This document shows, piece by piece, positions 1 through 10,629 of a stretch of 29,341 bases of DNA; position 1 is the stretch's first letter; the number at the start of each line of letters is the position of its first letter. Below the pieces are notes generated by a model. It ran no database searches. It was not told the DNA's origin and saw nothing but the letters and a program-made list of their open reading frames with translations. Position numbers and translations under genes: made by a program. Origin of the DNA: Ophiostoma sp. CBS 140.51 (Eukaryota; Ascomycota; Sordariomycetes; Ophiostomatales; Ophiostomataceae); assembly GCA_029298735.1 (NCBI GenBank), contig JANSLP010000381.1, forward strand, positions 1 to 29,341. The letters run 5' to 3'.

Positions 1-293
1 ACGGGATTATCATATATACTGAATGAAAAACCGGAGCCTGGAGAAGAAACACATGTTATCCCCGTTTGACTCTTTTCTGCCGACGCCAGCAAAGTGTATT
101 TATTGGAACATTTACTGGAAAGGATCTCACATAATAATTGTCGTAATAGGAAAGTCCTACATAAATATTGAGTTTTCCAATACTGACTACCATGGGTACA
201 TTCAGAAAATACCGCTGCCAAAAGTCACGACTAGATGGAGACTACCAATGTGGGGTATCTTTGAAAGTATGACTAAATGCTCTAAATAGCGTA
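1..293. other. No recognisable gene
   Basis: I see no convincing coding signal here. The 5' half of the oxidoreductase pseudogene that follows, including its FAD-binding GxGxxG motif, would be expected in this position but cannot be read in any frame, so it is deleted or lies outside the window. Confidence 0.5.
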
Positions 294-1246
294 GTGGATC
301 TGGGCTGTTATCGCCAAGCTTCTCGAGCTGCTCGTCAGTACTCCGTATACATAGTATATCTCATCCAGAGACATGGCGTCACGGGCCTTATTGAGAGTCT
401 TGTACCTGTACCGAAGGAAGATGGCATTGCATCTTTGGCGGGCCGATACACCGTCTACACCACACACGAAGAGCTGGAGGCGCGCAACTGCAGTCCACAC
501 GTCGTGGGTGCCATTGGCATCCCGTCTGGTACGTGTTGGCCGTGCAAGCTCGTCACGCACTTGTTTGACGCCATGTTGAAGGAGCACAAGAACCTCAACA
601 TCCAGACAATGACACGCGTCACAGCCGTTCTGGACTCAGGCGGCGATAGCACGGAAATAGCCATCGTTCAGACATACCGCGGTGACATTCGTGCTCGCCA
701 TATTGTCCATGCCACCAACTGCTGGGTTGGCAATCTGTTGCCGGAGCTAGGCCATCTGTGTCACCCGTCCGCGCAAACGTGCAACGTCAAGTGCCAAAAG
801 CAGTTGATGGTACTGACAGCCCGGTGCCTAAGAAGTGGCCTATACCGAATTCGTTCTAGCTCCGTTACGTAGAGCATGATTACGACTACATCACAAGGCG
901 CCCTGACGGTGCATTCCATCTTTGGCCGTGCGAATACGGGCCGTCGAGCCACAAGTGATGACAGCACAATGGATTTACATTGACAAGCGCACCTCAGTAG
1001 CACAACGCCATCGTTGTTTGATTTTTGGGCAGCAACTATGGAGACCACACATACGTGGAGTGGGTTTGTGGCATCCACTCTTGATGGAAGCCCGTTCATT
1101 GGGCGCCTGCCGTTTCCTGAACGGTTGCATCGGTGGATGTGTTGATTCTGGGTGAGCCTGTGTCGGATGAGTATCCGCGGTCAATGCTCTTGACATCTCA
1201 ACACACCCGGAAGTTTACTGCGGTGGCGAGCAAGTTACAAAGCTAA
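294..1246 (+). pseudogene. Decayed DAO-type FAD-dependent oxidoreductase
   Basis: This is the remnant of an FAD-dependent amino-acid-oxidase-like (DAO fold) enzyme. The first frame (about 294-872) contains GTCWPCKLVTHLF, then a stretch on NIQTMTRVTAV, then RGDIRARHIVHATNCWVGNLLPEL, which follows the usual order of fungal DAO-family proteins. After a frame change, DYDYITRRPDGAFHLWP reads from about 872 to a stop near 957. Another change gives WSGFVASTLDGSPFIGRLP (from about 1053), which is the C-terminal FAD-site motif of the family. A last shift gives a tail with YPRSMLLTSQ ending at TAA 1244-1246. The N-terminal Rossmann motif is missing, and at least three frame changes and a stop break the gene, so it cannot be functional. 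Family assignment is by motif memory. The natural substrate cannot be deduced. Confidence 0.7.
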
Positions 1247-1715
1247 TCATAAGCTCTCAGTTACTGGCAGGAAAGGAAAAGAGAACAGTTACAGTATATT
1301 GCGTGCGCAAGTTTGTTGAGCTACAGGGCGAGATGTTGTTCGGATTTGTTTCCATTTCAGCGATACGAATTTATTAAGTTTATTTTATTTTATTCCCTTT
1401 TGTGTCGGAGCATAAAGAACTTTTTTGGTCTGAAACAAAAGAAAGAAAAAGAAGGAAAAACAAATTTCCAAAGAGAGTGAAGAACGATACCGTTTTATAT
1501 ATTGAAAACTTGTTGCACATATACAGAAGGTAATACATCGGCATTGTTCCAACATGAACGTCCGAGAAATAGAAGCGTTGATAACAAGCATTGCTATCTT
1601 TTATTACTTTCATCCAAATGGACAGGGATCACAATCTCAACATCAGACAACGGGTGCGAAAATGCCTGACACCAAGTAAAAGTCCTCAAGATATTCTGCA
1701 AGTGGATTCGGAGAA
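1247..1715. other. Intergenic, no gene seen
   Basis: AT-rich spacer with homopolymer-rich stretches around 1375-1460. The short reading frames on the minus strand here have low-complexity Phe/Ser/Leu content and no family resemblance, so I treat them as noise. Confidence 0.5.
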
Positions 1716-4039
1716 TCAATCGTCACCTTCAGGATGTTGTTTCTTGATTGTCCTTTCAGGGGCAACGTCCATCGCCACGGTTCCACCAATACGCCGACTG
1801 ACATAATTTGTCATGTACTGGTCGATGTCCACGGAGAAAAATGAAGCAATCACTGCCACACCTGCAAAACCCAGAGAAGAATAGTACACCGTCGCGAAAC
1901 TCGACGACCATGCAGACTTAACACCGTCTGTGATAGCTAGCTGGATTGTCGAGTTCATTCCAGCAACAGACGCAAATGCGGCAGCAGTGCCGTTGGATGC
2001 AGCTTCGATGGCGGCAGGCACGGATGCAGCGGGCAAACCAGAATTCAAAGCAGCATCTGTAACATCTCTTGGCAGATTGACCGCAATACGATTCTGTAAA
2101 ATTGCCACATAAATGCTGACTGTATTAATGGAGCAAATGATGGTTAATTTCAAGTCATAAATGTGAAGAGTGAGAGACAAATGAATGGGAAAGTCACATA
2201 CCTGATACCGTGCCGACGACTTGTTTGATTGAGCCGACAAAGCTATTGGCAAGACCAAGGTCGGCTGGCTCGTTCACTAAGCCGTTTGCCACGAGACATA
2301 TGACGTCCAGCCAGCCAGAAGAAAAACCTGCCATGATTGTAAACTAGACAAGTATTGTTAGATACGTATGGGGAAGAACATCAATGCAGTATGGCAGCTT
2401 ACAGTCGTTGCCATGGCTTTAGTTTTCTGGTTAGTCCCGGCCATGCCGCTAAGGAAGGCGAATAGGAGAATGGCAGAGACGATGAGCTGGACTCGAGTAT
2501 GGCCGATAATTCTCAAAAGTGGTCCAAATATGACTTCGCTGACTGTTATAGACAAGCTAGTTGTGATCTGGATCCTATGTTAGTTTAGTTTTAAGGAGAG
2601 ACGAAGACTCCTGTCACTTACCGATATTCAGCCGATCTTGATATTGTCTGTGGTATATAAATACTCGATTTGTTGTGGCTATAGGATAGAGAGGGCCGTT
2701 AAGGCTATCTGGCTAATTGATGTAACGATAATTATAGTAATATATCCACGGTTCTTTAGAAGCTTGATTGGAAGGAGGGGTTGTTTTAGTGGTATGAATG
2801 TCTCTGTAGTGGGTATTAATATTTGTGTGCCGCTAAAGTTACACATTATGGAGAGTCGTTGTTTACCGTAGAGCGTAAAAAGGACAACAGAAACACCACC
2901 GGAAATAAGTGGCCCAAGGACATGGGCATCTGTCTAAGGGTACGTACTACCACCCTAGTCTAGAAAGCAAATTCGTTAGCTTTTCGTTGCCTCGTTCTGC
3001 TAATAATAAGTGAATACTCACTCAAGCCAACAATGATAAGAACATTGGCTGTAGAGAACAGGAACATGCCACCGTAGTCCAACCTTGCAAGTTCTTTTCT
3101 CCAAGTCAACTTTGAGTGCAACTGTGATAGACTAGGCGGAAAGTAGCAGACGACAAGAAGAATCAAAGCAACGGCATTGAAAATGACATTTAGAAAGTAG
3201 CACTATTTACCCGTAGACACCAATGAAGTTAGTATAAAGCAGAAAGAATGAAATGATGCCAGGGATATGACGTACCGCTATCCGAGGCTAGAATATTCGA
3301 TGAGTTCGCGTGCGATAATTGTTCTAAAACCGGCAAACGGAAGGACGCCAGTAATAACCACGGCTTGAGTAAATCCTCGGTGTTTGTTGGGAACGAGCTC
3401 TTGAATGATGTACGGGAACGTCAGCTGGGTAGTGGATGCTATGCCATAGATCGTAGAGCCGGCGATGAGTATGTTGATGGAAGAGGCCTTGGCACATATG
3501 GCGGACCCTATCACTCCAAAGATTTGCCCGATGACGAGGAAATATCTCCGACCGATAATGTCGCCGAGTCGACTAATAATCAGAAGCCCCACGTAAGTGA
3601 CGACAAGGCTACCGTCGCTGATCTAGATGTAGCTGGGGGAATATCCTATCTAAGGAACATTTTAGAAATGGCATTCTAATGGAGCGTAAGATAGTTCGGT
3701 GTCCTGGAAAACACATACCCAAATCGGCGTTGATCACAGTCAGTGCGTTGGACTGTTTGAATATGTTAGATATTGTCTGTTATACACCATAACCATGGAA
3801 AGAAAAGACATTACCGGCAGGGTAAAATTGACATAGAGGGAAACGGTAAGAAGGACGATGCTGAAGCAAGATCCGCAAAATTAGTAAGACTACTAGTAGC
3901 CGTCAGGAATATCGTGTAGATCAACACCGCGTGCCGTGGGTGACTCGACATCGCCATCGAACGGCGCGGTTCTGTTTTCGACATATTCAGCAGCGGCCCT
4001 CTCACTATCGTCGATGGTGAGAGGTTTCGGTGTGGCCAT
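1716..4039 (-). pseudogene. Decayed MFS transporter, TRI12-type efflux pump family
   Basis: A multi-exon major facilitator gene read right to left. The first exon starts at ATG 4039 (MATPKPLTIDDSERAAAEY) and leads into GY..SY.FCGSC with TAG TAG and TAA stops. After an intron comes SNALTVINADLG. Next comes the MFS motif A region LLIISRLGDIIGRRYF (about 3590-3540), then LDYGGMFLF, then PLISGGVSVVLFTLYG, then PLLPIKLLKNRGY and PQQIEYLYTTDNIKIG. The C-terminal exon (to TGA 1716-1718) holds YVAILQNRIAVNLP and a last membrane helix with ATVYYSSLGFAGVAVIASFFSV. The order and motifs fit the 14-TM TRI12/siderophore-transporter branch. Two conserved tryptophans are now stops: TAG before PQQIEY and TGA after KIG (family GW). 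At least six in-frame stops make it non-functional. The substrate is unknown; the family name does not mean this organism makes trichothecenes. Confidence 0.8.
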
Positions 4040-4927
4040 ATTTCTGATTCTGCAGGTTTCTTGGATGGATTATTGATAGGTGTAACGCATATAGAGAGAA
4101 GAGATGATATTAATGCGAGCAGTTTAATTAATAGAATAAATTAGAGAATGTGCACGCTACTAATATAACGAGTCGATATTACTCCTCTAAAAAGGCCTAC
4201 TTTGTCTATCGGGCAACCTCTGCTTATAGCACCCCTAAGCTTCTCCGTGTCCTAAATTATAATAGTAAGAAAATAAACGAATCTTAACCGTATTCTTAAA
4301 GGCTGTGTAGTCTCAAATTGGTGGCCAGACCCTGGTGATAGAGGTGGTGATGAAGGCTACTAGCGAGAAAGGCGTATTACTAGGCGAACGAGGGTATAAA
4401 AACACTAATTACAACAGACCTATAATGAACGAAAGTGTGGCGGCTTTGGCTTTTCTGCCGATGCTCCGATGATCAGTTTGCTTCTTGGTTGCAATCAAAG
4501 TACACCAGTACGCAGAAGAAACAAGATCCAGAGCATAGGACTCGCACTTAGACGATCCAGAGGACATGCATCAATTGTTTTGTCCCAACAAGTAACTTCC
4601 CGGGACAAAGGAGAAGACAGAGTGTGAAGAGCACGGTCCGTGGTGGACTCGAGGTGTGTTGATGGCCCACTGGTTTTGCGGGGAAGCTGGGGAAAGCTTG
4701 TCCGTGCCAAGTCGTAATTGCGGGTCAAAACGATGATTCAGTGTGGCGCCATGTTACGGAATTAAGGGCATTGAGTCCTTTGCGGGGTCGTTGTGGTGTC
4801 CGTCGTTAGTCCATAAAAATCAGCGATGATTCCCCCTTTTTGTTGTTCATGGCTGTCAGCAAACAGTGCTTACCGCGACCTTGACACTCCTTGCACATTA
4901 CACAAGGATCACATTCACGACACACCA
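4040..4927. other. Intergenic between divergent genes
   Basis: This separates the leftward MFS pseudogene from the rightward bZIP gene and would have carried both promoters. No coding sequence is recognisable. An in-frame ATG at 4826 could extend the bZIP protein by 34 residues. Confidence 0.5.
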
Positions 4928-6412
4928 ATGGAAAAATTCAGCAGCAGTCGAGACCCAGATGCCGCACCATCCAAGGCGGAGAGAAAACTTGCCTTGAAGC
5001 GGATACGGGACCGGAGATCACAACAGGCCATGCGCGACCGCCAGAAACGGGAAATTAACAGCCTCAGAGAACAAGTTGAGCAGTTATCTCAACTAGTCGG
5101 TATTTCAAACAACACGGCGCCAGATTCATCATCACCTCCACCCCGGCAAGAGCCCCATGACCCACACAGTCCTGAAGGAACTGGGAATTCCAACAGCTTG
5201 AGGCAACACGGCGAGCAGCAACTGCACAACACGTCGACTCACCAGACACAAGCACTGAGCTATGCTTCATTGGTCTCACCTGGAGCTTCACCCAACGGAA
5301 TACCAAGCATATTTTCAGTCGCGTCTCCTGCAGTATCCACATCAATCCATCATCTGAGCACAGAGCATCGTCCAACTACGAGAGACGGAAATGGCAGCCG
5401 GATTGTCATTGGTGCATCCGTACTTCAAGCATGGTCTGCACGGACAGACAAGTGCAGTAAATCATCTCCATTGTCATCCACACTGACAAAGCGTGATGTA
5501 AGGGGCAGCCTTCACGGACCTCTTCTCCTATCAGAGCGCCACGACTACTTTCCCCAGACCATATCGCCACCAACATGCCCGGCAGACCGCATCATGCAAC
5601 CCTTTATTGACAAGAATCGACAAAACCTGGCGCTTCTACGGCAAGCACGGAGCTTTGGTAGTGATTCGGAGCTGCACTACCAAGTTGAAGTGGATAAAAT
5701 ACGAGCCTCCATCACCAATGTTGCAACCGACATATTGGCGACGTATGTGGAGATGCAAACTCTTCCAAAAAAGATTGCCTGTCTTTTCTCCATCACCAAG
5801 ATCCTAAATGTTTGTAGCCATTCCCATACCATTCTAGACAAATACACCGCGTGTTGCCCGCAGTCCCTTGTAAATCGTTTCTGACGCATCGCAGTGGCTA
5901 GTCTTCCAGACCAAGGAGGCATTTGACGACATGCCTATCTGGCTCCATCCCTGCCAAGCACAGCTTGATATACCACATCCCGCGTGGATCGACCGTGTCC
6001 AATGGTACGTTTGAGTCTTTAAACCATACAGGCCATATTAATGGTTAGAGACTGAATTTGGTGTCAATATTAACTCAAGACACTATGCAGGCCACGAGCT
6101 CGAGAATATCTTGTCCATCACCAAGAAATCACATTTGATGAGTACACAACTGCGTTCCTGTCGTTTGACCTGAACTGGGTGTACAGTAACCAGCATACTC
6201 TTGTATCCCAGCCGGCGACTTCAGACGAAGACGCAGACAGTTTTGTCATGAATCCTGTCTTTGAAGAACATATTCGAAATATTGGAAACTGGACCGTTGG
6301 TAGGCGGTATTGGCAATTGTACCCCGAGATAGCTAAACGGGTGGAGGAGGACATAAGACAGTTCAAGAGCCTGTCCATTGACCGACAATATTGGGCTCTC
6401 ATAAATTCATAG
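4928..6412 (+). CDS. bZIP transcription factor with C-terminal DUF3425-like domain
   Basis: A fungal transcription factor of about 437 residues from three exons: 4928-5809, 5895-6004 and 6091-6412. Intron 1 starts GTTTGT and has CTGAC near its GCAG acceptor. Intron 2 is GTACGT..TGCAG. With these introns the frame is continuous. The basic region is at residues 19-41 (RKLALKRIRDRRSQQAMRDR), followed by a short leucine zipper (L46, L53). A Ser/Pro/Gln-rich linker leads to CPADRIMQPFIDKNRQNLALL, LPKKIACLFSITKIL, then across intron 1 to WLVFQTKEAFDDMPIWLHP and IPHPAWIDRVQWPRAREYL. This is the usual order in fungal bZIP proteins with a DUF3425-type domain. I chose ATG 4928 because it sits just before the basic region; ATG 4826 in the same frame is the alternative. 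It could regulate the nearby catabolic genes, but that is inference. The gene looks intact. Confidence 0.8.
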
Positions 6413-6868
6413 TGTGCCATCAATGTCATACCTATTTGAGACTCTGTTAAATATATGTGCCATCTACAGACGAAGAGAGGATTCATTTCATACGTAAGTC
6501 CGCTAGCCACAACTGGGCCACTTTTATACTGGCACAGCATACAACAAATCTATGTCAGGAATGGCAATCGCTTTCCTTTCCAAACATACCCCGCATCTCG
6601 GATCATGCCCATGTTGTGAATATTTCCAGGCACAGGATCTGCTGCACTACTCTCTCTACGTGGTGCGGTGCCTGGCAGCAAAATTTCAAAAGAGATGATT
6701 CAGTGCCTGTAGATGAGCATGTGGGTGTTTGTTGAGAATAATTCACTGCTGAATGATTTAATTGAACGTAATCTTTTGTTTCCGCTTTTGTAAAATGTAG
6801 ACCAATACAGAAGCCAGCACTCACGAGAATCAACAACAAACAGGCGCGTCAATTATCGACAGATCAAA
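6413..6868. other. Intergenic or decayed sequence, nothing assignable
   Basis: No family match. A plus-strand segment near 6630-6690 reads DLLHYSLYVVRCLAAKF before a stop, vaguely like the middle region of a fungal transcription factor, but this is too short to call. Confidence 0.4.
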
Positions 6869-7792
6869 ATGGAGAAGCAAGCCATTGAATACATTGCCAC
6901 CCTTGCGGCTCGCCCAGGAAACGACAAGGTCGATACCATCTGGTATTGCATAGCAGTAAGCTTTTTTAGACATAACCACTCTGTTCTACTAGTATCAAAA
7001 AAAATCCGATTCTGACAAAAAGGCGTGCGCATTTGCCGGCTCGAATGCTGGCCACCTTGTCCCTCATGTGTATCGAGCAGCCATAGCACCGTTTACCCAC
7101 GATCCTGAAAGTCGACAGGCCATTCTTCGTCGCATAAAAGGTATACCGTATTGTCAAAACCTAGACACACAGACATTAACACATGAAACTTCTACAGAGG
7201 CCTTAATCAACGGTTCGTTCGTGTATGGCGACCCTCGACTTCTAAATTCCTTCTATCCACTCGTGGAGGCAATCCCTGACGAAAATTCAGTCGATCGAGT
7301 GGTCGTCCGTGGCTCTGTCACCAATCCATATGAACTGACTGGACGTGGTGAGGCATACATGGAACGCGTGTTTGGCACAGAGGACATGGGGCGGTTTACC
7401 AAGGTCATGGATGTCTACTGGCCGGACTTGCGTGAGTTCCTAAATCGGCGATATCCCAGCAAGCCCCTCAGCACGGTGAGTCCAAAAGCAATCATAGCTG
7501 ACATGAATAGGAAAACTGATTGTCAATTACTGTTACGGTATGTACCAGTCGGAACGGTTGGTGCTGGCTGATGTTGACACGTCTCGCATCTCACTGGCAT
7601 CTCTGATGACAATGGACGTTCCAAAGCAACTGAGCTGGCATATCCGCGGTTTCATGAACCTGGGAGGATCTAAGGAGGAACTATTGAAGACACTGGACAT
7701 TGCCCAAATCAATTGTTGATATTGTCGGCGTGCAGCTCAAGTATCCCATGCCTAACGTGGACGAAACCATCAAGTCCGTGAAGTTAGTGTAA
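6869..7792 (+). pseudogene. Carboxymuconolactone-decarboxylase/AhpD-like protein, probably frameshifted
   Basis: Starts MEKQAIEYIATLAARPGN at 6869. Proposed exons are 6869-6955, 7023-7140, 7198-7475 and 7549 onward, with short GT..AG introns (67, 57 and 73 nt) that keep the frame. Visible blocks are AACAFAGSNAGHLVPHVYRA, EALINGSFVYG, GRGEAYMERVFG and LMTMDVPKQLSWHIRGFMNLGG. The last matches the helix with His-x9-Gly of fungal CMD/AhpD-like proteins. No CxxC redox pair is seen, so peroxidase activity is unlikely. In this frame the protein ends at TGA 7717-7719 (about 217 residues). Shifting one base gives IVDIVGVQLKYPMPNVDE, closing at TAA 7790-7792 and looking like the true C-terminus. So there is one frameshift, real or a base error, near 7710. 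The third intron is uncertain: the skipped bases also spell YGMYQSE, a typical family block. Confidence 0.6.
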
Positions 7793-8117
7793 TCGGGTAC
7801 TGGAAATGACGAAAAGCTACTTGAATCGTTCCTAGTAGAGTCTTTACTTCATAGGAATCCTTGACCGTGTTTATTCTAGGTCACTACATCTAAAATACAC
7901 ATAAAATTGTAGTTCTCAACCGTTTGCATCACGTGATGAAAATGATGTTCAAAAGAAACAAAGTTGTCGTGCGGTATCATCGCCTTAATTGTTGTGAACA
8001 TCTTTTATTCATTCGAGGAGAACTGTATAACAAAATGATATGAAATGAACTTCCCTAAAAAAAATCAAGGGCTATTACTACCCGCCAAGTTTCTACCCGC
8101 CAAGAAATGTGCCTGCA
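7793..8117. other. Convergent intergenic spacer
   Basis: Lies between the 3' ends of two genes that face each other. It is AT-rich, with no gene or repeat recognised. Confidence 0.5.
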
Positions 8118-9419
8118 CTATGGAATGATCTTAGCAGCTCTGAATCGATCAAACGCAAGAAACCAAGCGGACTGTTCATCTCTCTCCTTACTGAATCCAG
8201 TATCCCTCATGGCCTCCAGCGACATGACCCTGTCAAAGGTAAAATGTGACATTATGTACTCTGGAAACCTGGCGTTCGCTTTGTCGTTATCAAGACTGCC
8301 AGGACGGAGTCCGTGTTCTTGTGACAGAAGATCCCAAGTTGCAGAATTTTCCGCCATGAACTGGCTTGGTGCCACGGTGCGTTCAGCAGGTCCCGTGCCA
8401 TTCAGCCCGAAGTAGGAGCATATGATGGGCCATTTTACTGACCAAGAAGAGGGGCAGACCTGTCAGCTACATTGCAAGCACGCCCGTCACCTGCCGCCTC
8501 TGGATGCAGGGCGGCAAATATGCTGAAGCGAGCGACAATGTCCTGCGAGGAGTCGTTTGACTGGATCGTCCATGACCGTGCATTGCCGTGGAACGGGACG
8601 TCACTTCCCTTTCCGTTCATGTGCACATAGAGTGAGAGGTAGACAGCCAGAACTTGTGCCAAGCAGTGGGCGTTGTTGTTTGGAACGAAGCCAACAACCA
8701 TGTCTGGGCGTATCTCGCAGTATGTCCACCCTTTTCCAATGGAGAGAGCTTTCAGCCTGTCGACTTGCCAGTAGTAGAACAGCTCCGATCCATGTGGCTC
8801 GGGGATCCGTGGGAGATCTTCCTTTAAAGGCAGTGTGTCTTTGAATGAAAACGACTCTAGTAGGTGGAATCCGTACGTCTTGAATATATGTCAGTTTGTT
8901 GCTCAAGCATATCTGTCTGGAATATGGCTGTCATACTTTGCCTCCCGTTGGGAGAACGATAAACTTAAAATGAGGACAGAGGTTTTCCACGGCAGTCACA
9001 CACCGCTCGAGCATATCGGCATTTTTGACGGACTGCTCCTTCATGTCGGTTGAGAATTTGTACGCTGCGGATGTATCAGTTTCTGTGTCAAAATAAACCA
9101 AATCGAAAAAGAGCAGTGATACAGGCTAATAGATTCGGACCGTTAAAAAAACATGGGTGACGGTCTGTATGTCGTCAATGGCGGCACTCAGGCTGGCTTC
9201 GAGGTCTGCTTGAGTGCCGTCGAGAATGTCAACCCCAGAAGCAGCTTGCAATTTTGTGCTCTTTGGCCATAATGTCCGCTCATTGTCTAATGGACGGTTG
9301 GCCAGAGCTGTTACTTTGGAGAACCGTTGAGAATCTGCCGAGTCAGTGAGCAGCTGGTTGACAATTGCCCATCCCGTGATACCAGATGCACCGAGAACGA
9401 GAGCATGGAATGAAGACAT
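8118..9419 (-). pseudogene. PRISE-type NAD(P)H-dependent reductase (SDR), single frameshift
   Basis: A short-chain dehydrogenase of the progesterone 5-beta-reductase/iridoid-synthase-like (PRISE) type. Start MSSFHALVLGASGITGWAIV at 9419 gives the nucleotide-binding GASGITG at residues 10-16. Then FSTDMKEQSVKNADMLERCV and FIVLPTGGK, a 58-nt intron (8936 to 8879, GTATGA..CAAG), and TYGFHLLESF, which rebuilds the TGxKxYG block with the catalytic Lys. FYYWQVDRL carries the conserved Tyr, and WTYCEIRPDMVVGFVPN follows. The distal part, SWSVKWPIICSYFGLNGTGP then a C-terminus ending in AAKIIP (TAG, minus-strand stop at 8118-8120), is one base out of frame with NVADRS, so a 1-nt indel near 8445-8460 breaks the gene. 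The junction near 9080-9130, between THVFLT and VYFDTETDT, also does not splice cleanly. Otherwise it is well preserved, so either a recent pseudogene or a base-call error. Confidence 0.75.
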
Positions 9420-9831
9420 GATGATCGGTGGTGATGGTGAAGGAAGTATTTGTTGATATGCTGTGGTTTGTGCAAAGAATGACAAGACGAGACAGCTATG
9501 AAATGTGTTCTGTACTGCGAAGAGTAAATTGGATGAACGGAAGACAGAAGGGGGAGAAGCTGGAAGCTTATATACGCCGTGGCGGTGGAAAAGGTGGACG
9601 ATATGGGTATAGCACTGTCGGAAAGCACTGATTCAGGTTGACAATAGAGGCCCCGCTAACTATTCTACGGCGAGCACTGGACACGAAATATGGAAGGTTA
9701 GACGTCACCATCGGGTGTTGACAACAAACATAATGTAATAATTGGTCTCTATTAAATTGGTCTCGCAATTTCAACTGAATTCTATCTACCATGTTTACTC
9801 TAAAGTTCTTCACCGGCACCGCATAACATAC
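9420..9831. other. Promoter region of the PRISE-type gene
   Basis: Both neighbours read leftward. The part next to 9419 is the 5' leader and promoter of the reductase gene; the part near 9832 is the 3' flank of the dehydrogenase. No further gene is seen. Confidence 0.5.
9567..9574 (-). promoter_or_regulatory. Candidate TATA box of the PRISE-type gene
   Basis: TATATAAG on the minus strand, about 150 bases upstream of ATG 9419. A pyrimidine-rich leader (many TC and CA steps) follows, typical of fungal promoters. No experimental start site is known. Confidence 0.4.
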
Positions 9832-10629
9832 TTAGCAGAACCAGCCACCATCGATACTGTAGGTCACGCCGGTAACAAAACGAGACTCGTCGCCGAGGAG
9901 GAACGAGACCAAGGCGGCAACCTCCTCTGGTTCTCCAAAACGACCAAGAGCGATTCTAGTTGCATCCGACTCCTTGCCGAGGTTTCTGGACGAAATTTCC
10001 TGGGCGGCCTTGTTCATTGGTGTTGAAATGGGACCAGGCGCCACGCAGTTGACTCTGATGCCACGACCACCGACCTCCTTGGCAGCCGAACGCGTGAGGC
10101 CGACCACACCATGCTTGCTCACAGCGTAGGCAGCACTGTATGGGCGACCAATTTGACCAGCAATGCTTGCGGCATTAACGATACTGCCGCCGTCGGAAAT
10201 GGCATTCAACTGAGTGCGAACACAGTGCATGACACCGGTGAGGTTCACAGCAATATTGAGATCCCAGTCGCCGTCGTCACACTCCGAAACGGGCACTTTT
10301 CCTATTGTCTTTCCAATGACACCAGCCAGGTTGGCAGCGCCGTCGAGGCGGCCGAACTCTGCAACTGTCTTATCGATCCACGTCTGCACCTCGGCGGCGT
10401 TGCGAACATCGACCTGGGCGACAATGACATCGACGTCGTGAGCTGCCTTGATCTCCTTGGCGATTTTGTCGAGCGGCTCGCCGTTGATGTCAGCAAGGGA
10501 GAGTCTGGCACCACGCTTTGCGAGATAGTGCGCCGTAGCATAAGCAATGCCTGAAGATGCGCCGGTGATGGCAATAACCTTGCCCTGCACCTGCGATGGG
10601 ACCATCCGGACGTCCGAGTTGCCGCCCAT
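9832..10629 (-). CDS. Classical short-chain dehydrogenase/reductase, 265 aa, single exon
   Basis: An intact NAD(P)-dependent oxidoreductase of the classical SDR family. The cofactor motif TGASSGIA is at residues 22-29. LADIN puts Asp47 at the end of beta-2, which usually favours NAD(H) over NADP(H). Other family marks are VDV at 73-75, NLAG at 100-103 (usual NNAG), Asn129 in NLTG, Ser155, and Tyr168-x3-Lys172 in YAVSK, so the catalytic tetrad Asn-Ser-Tyr-Lys is complete. PGPISTPM and the C-terminal FVTGVTYSIDGGW are standard. Length (265) is normal and no intron is needed. It is one of the few undamaged genes in this stretch. The substrate cannot be told from sequence; the neighbours suggest a small alcohol or dihydrodiol. 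Confidence 0.92.
   Translation of the reverse strand: MGGNSDVRMVPSQVQGKVIAITGASSGIAYATAHYLAKRGARLSLADINGEPLDKIAKEIKAAHDVDVIVAQVDVRNAAEVQTWIDKTVAEFGRLDGAANLAGVIGKTIGKVPVSECDDGDWDLNIAVNLTGVMHCVRTQLNAISDGGSIVNAASIAGQIGRPYSAAYAVSKHGVVGLTRSAAKEVGGRGIRVNCVAPGPISTPMNKAAQEISSRNLGKESDATRIALGRFGEPEEVAALVSFLLGDESRFVTGVTYSIDGGWFC

Noticed and set aside
4826..4927. Upstream ATG as the start of the bZIP protein
   Set aside because: Possible, but the extra 34 residues have no family likeness; kept only as an alternative.
10111..10554. 147-aa plus-strand frame opposite the SDR gene
   Set aside because: Antisense shadow of a well-supported SDR; no family pattern of its own.
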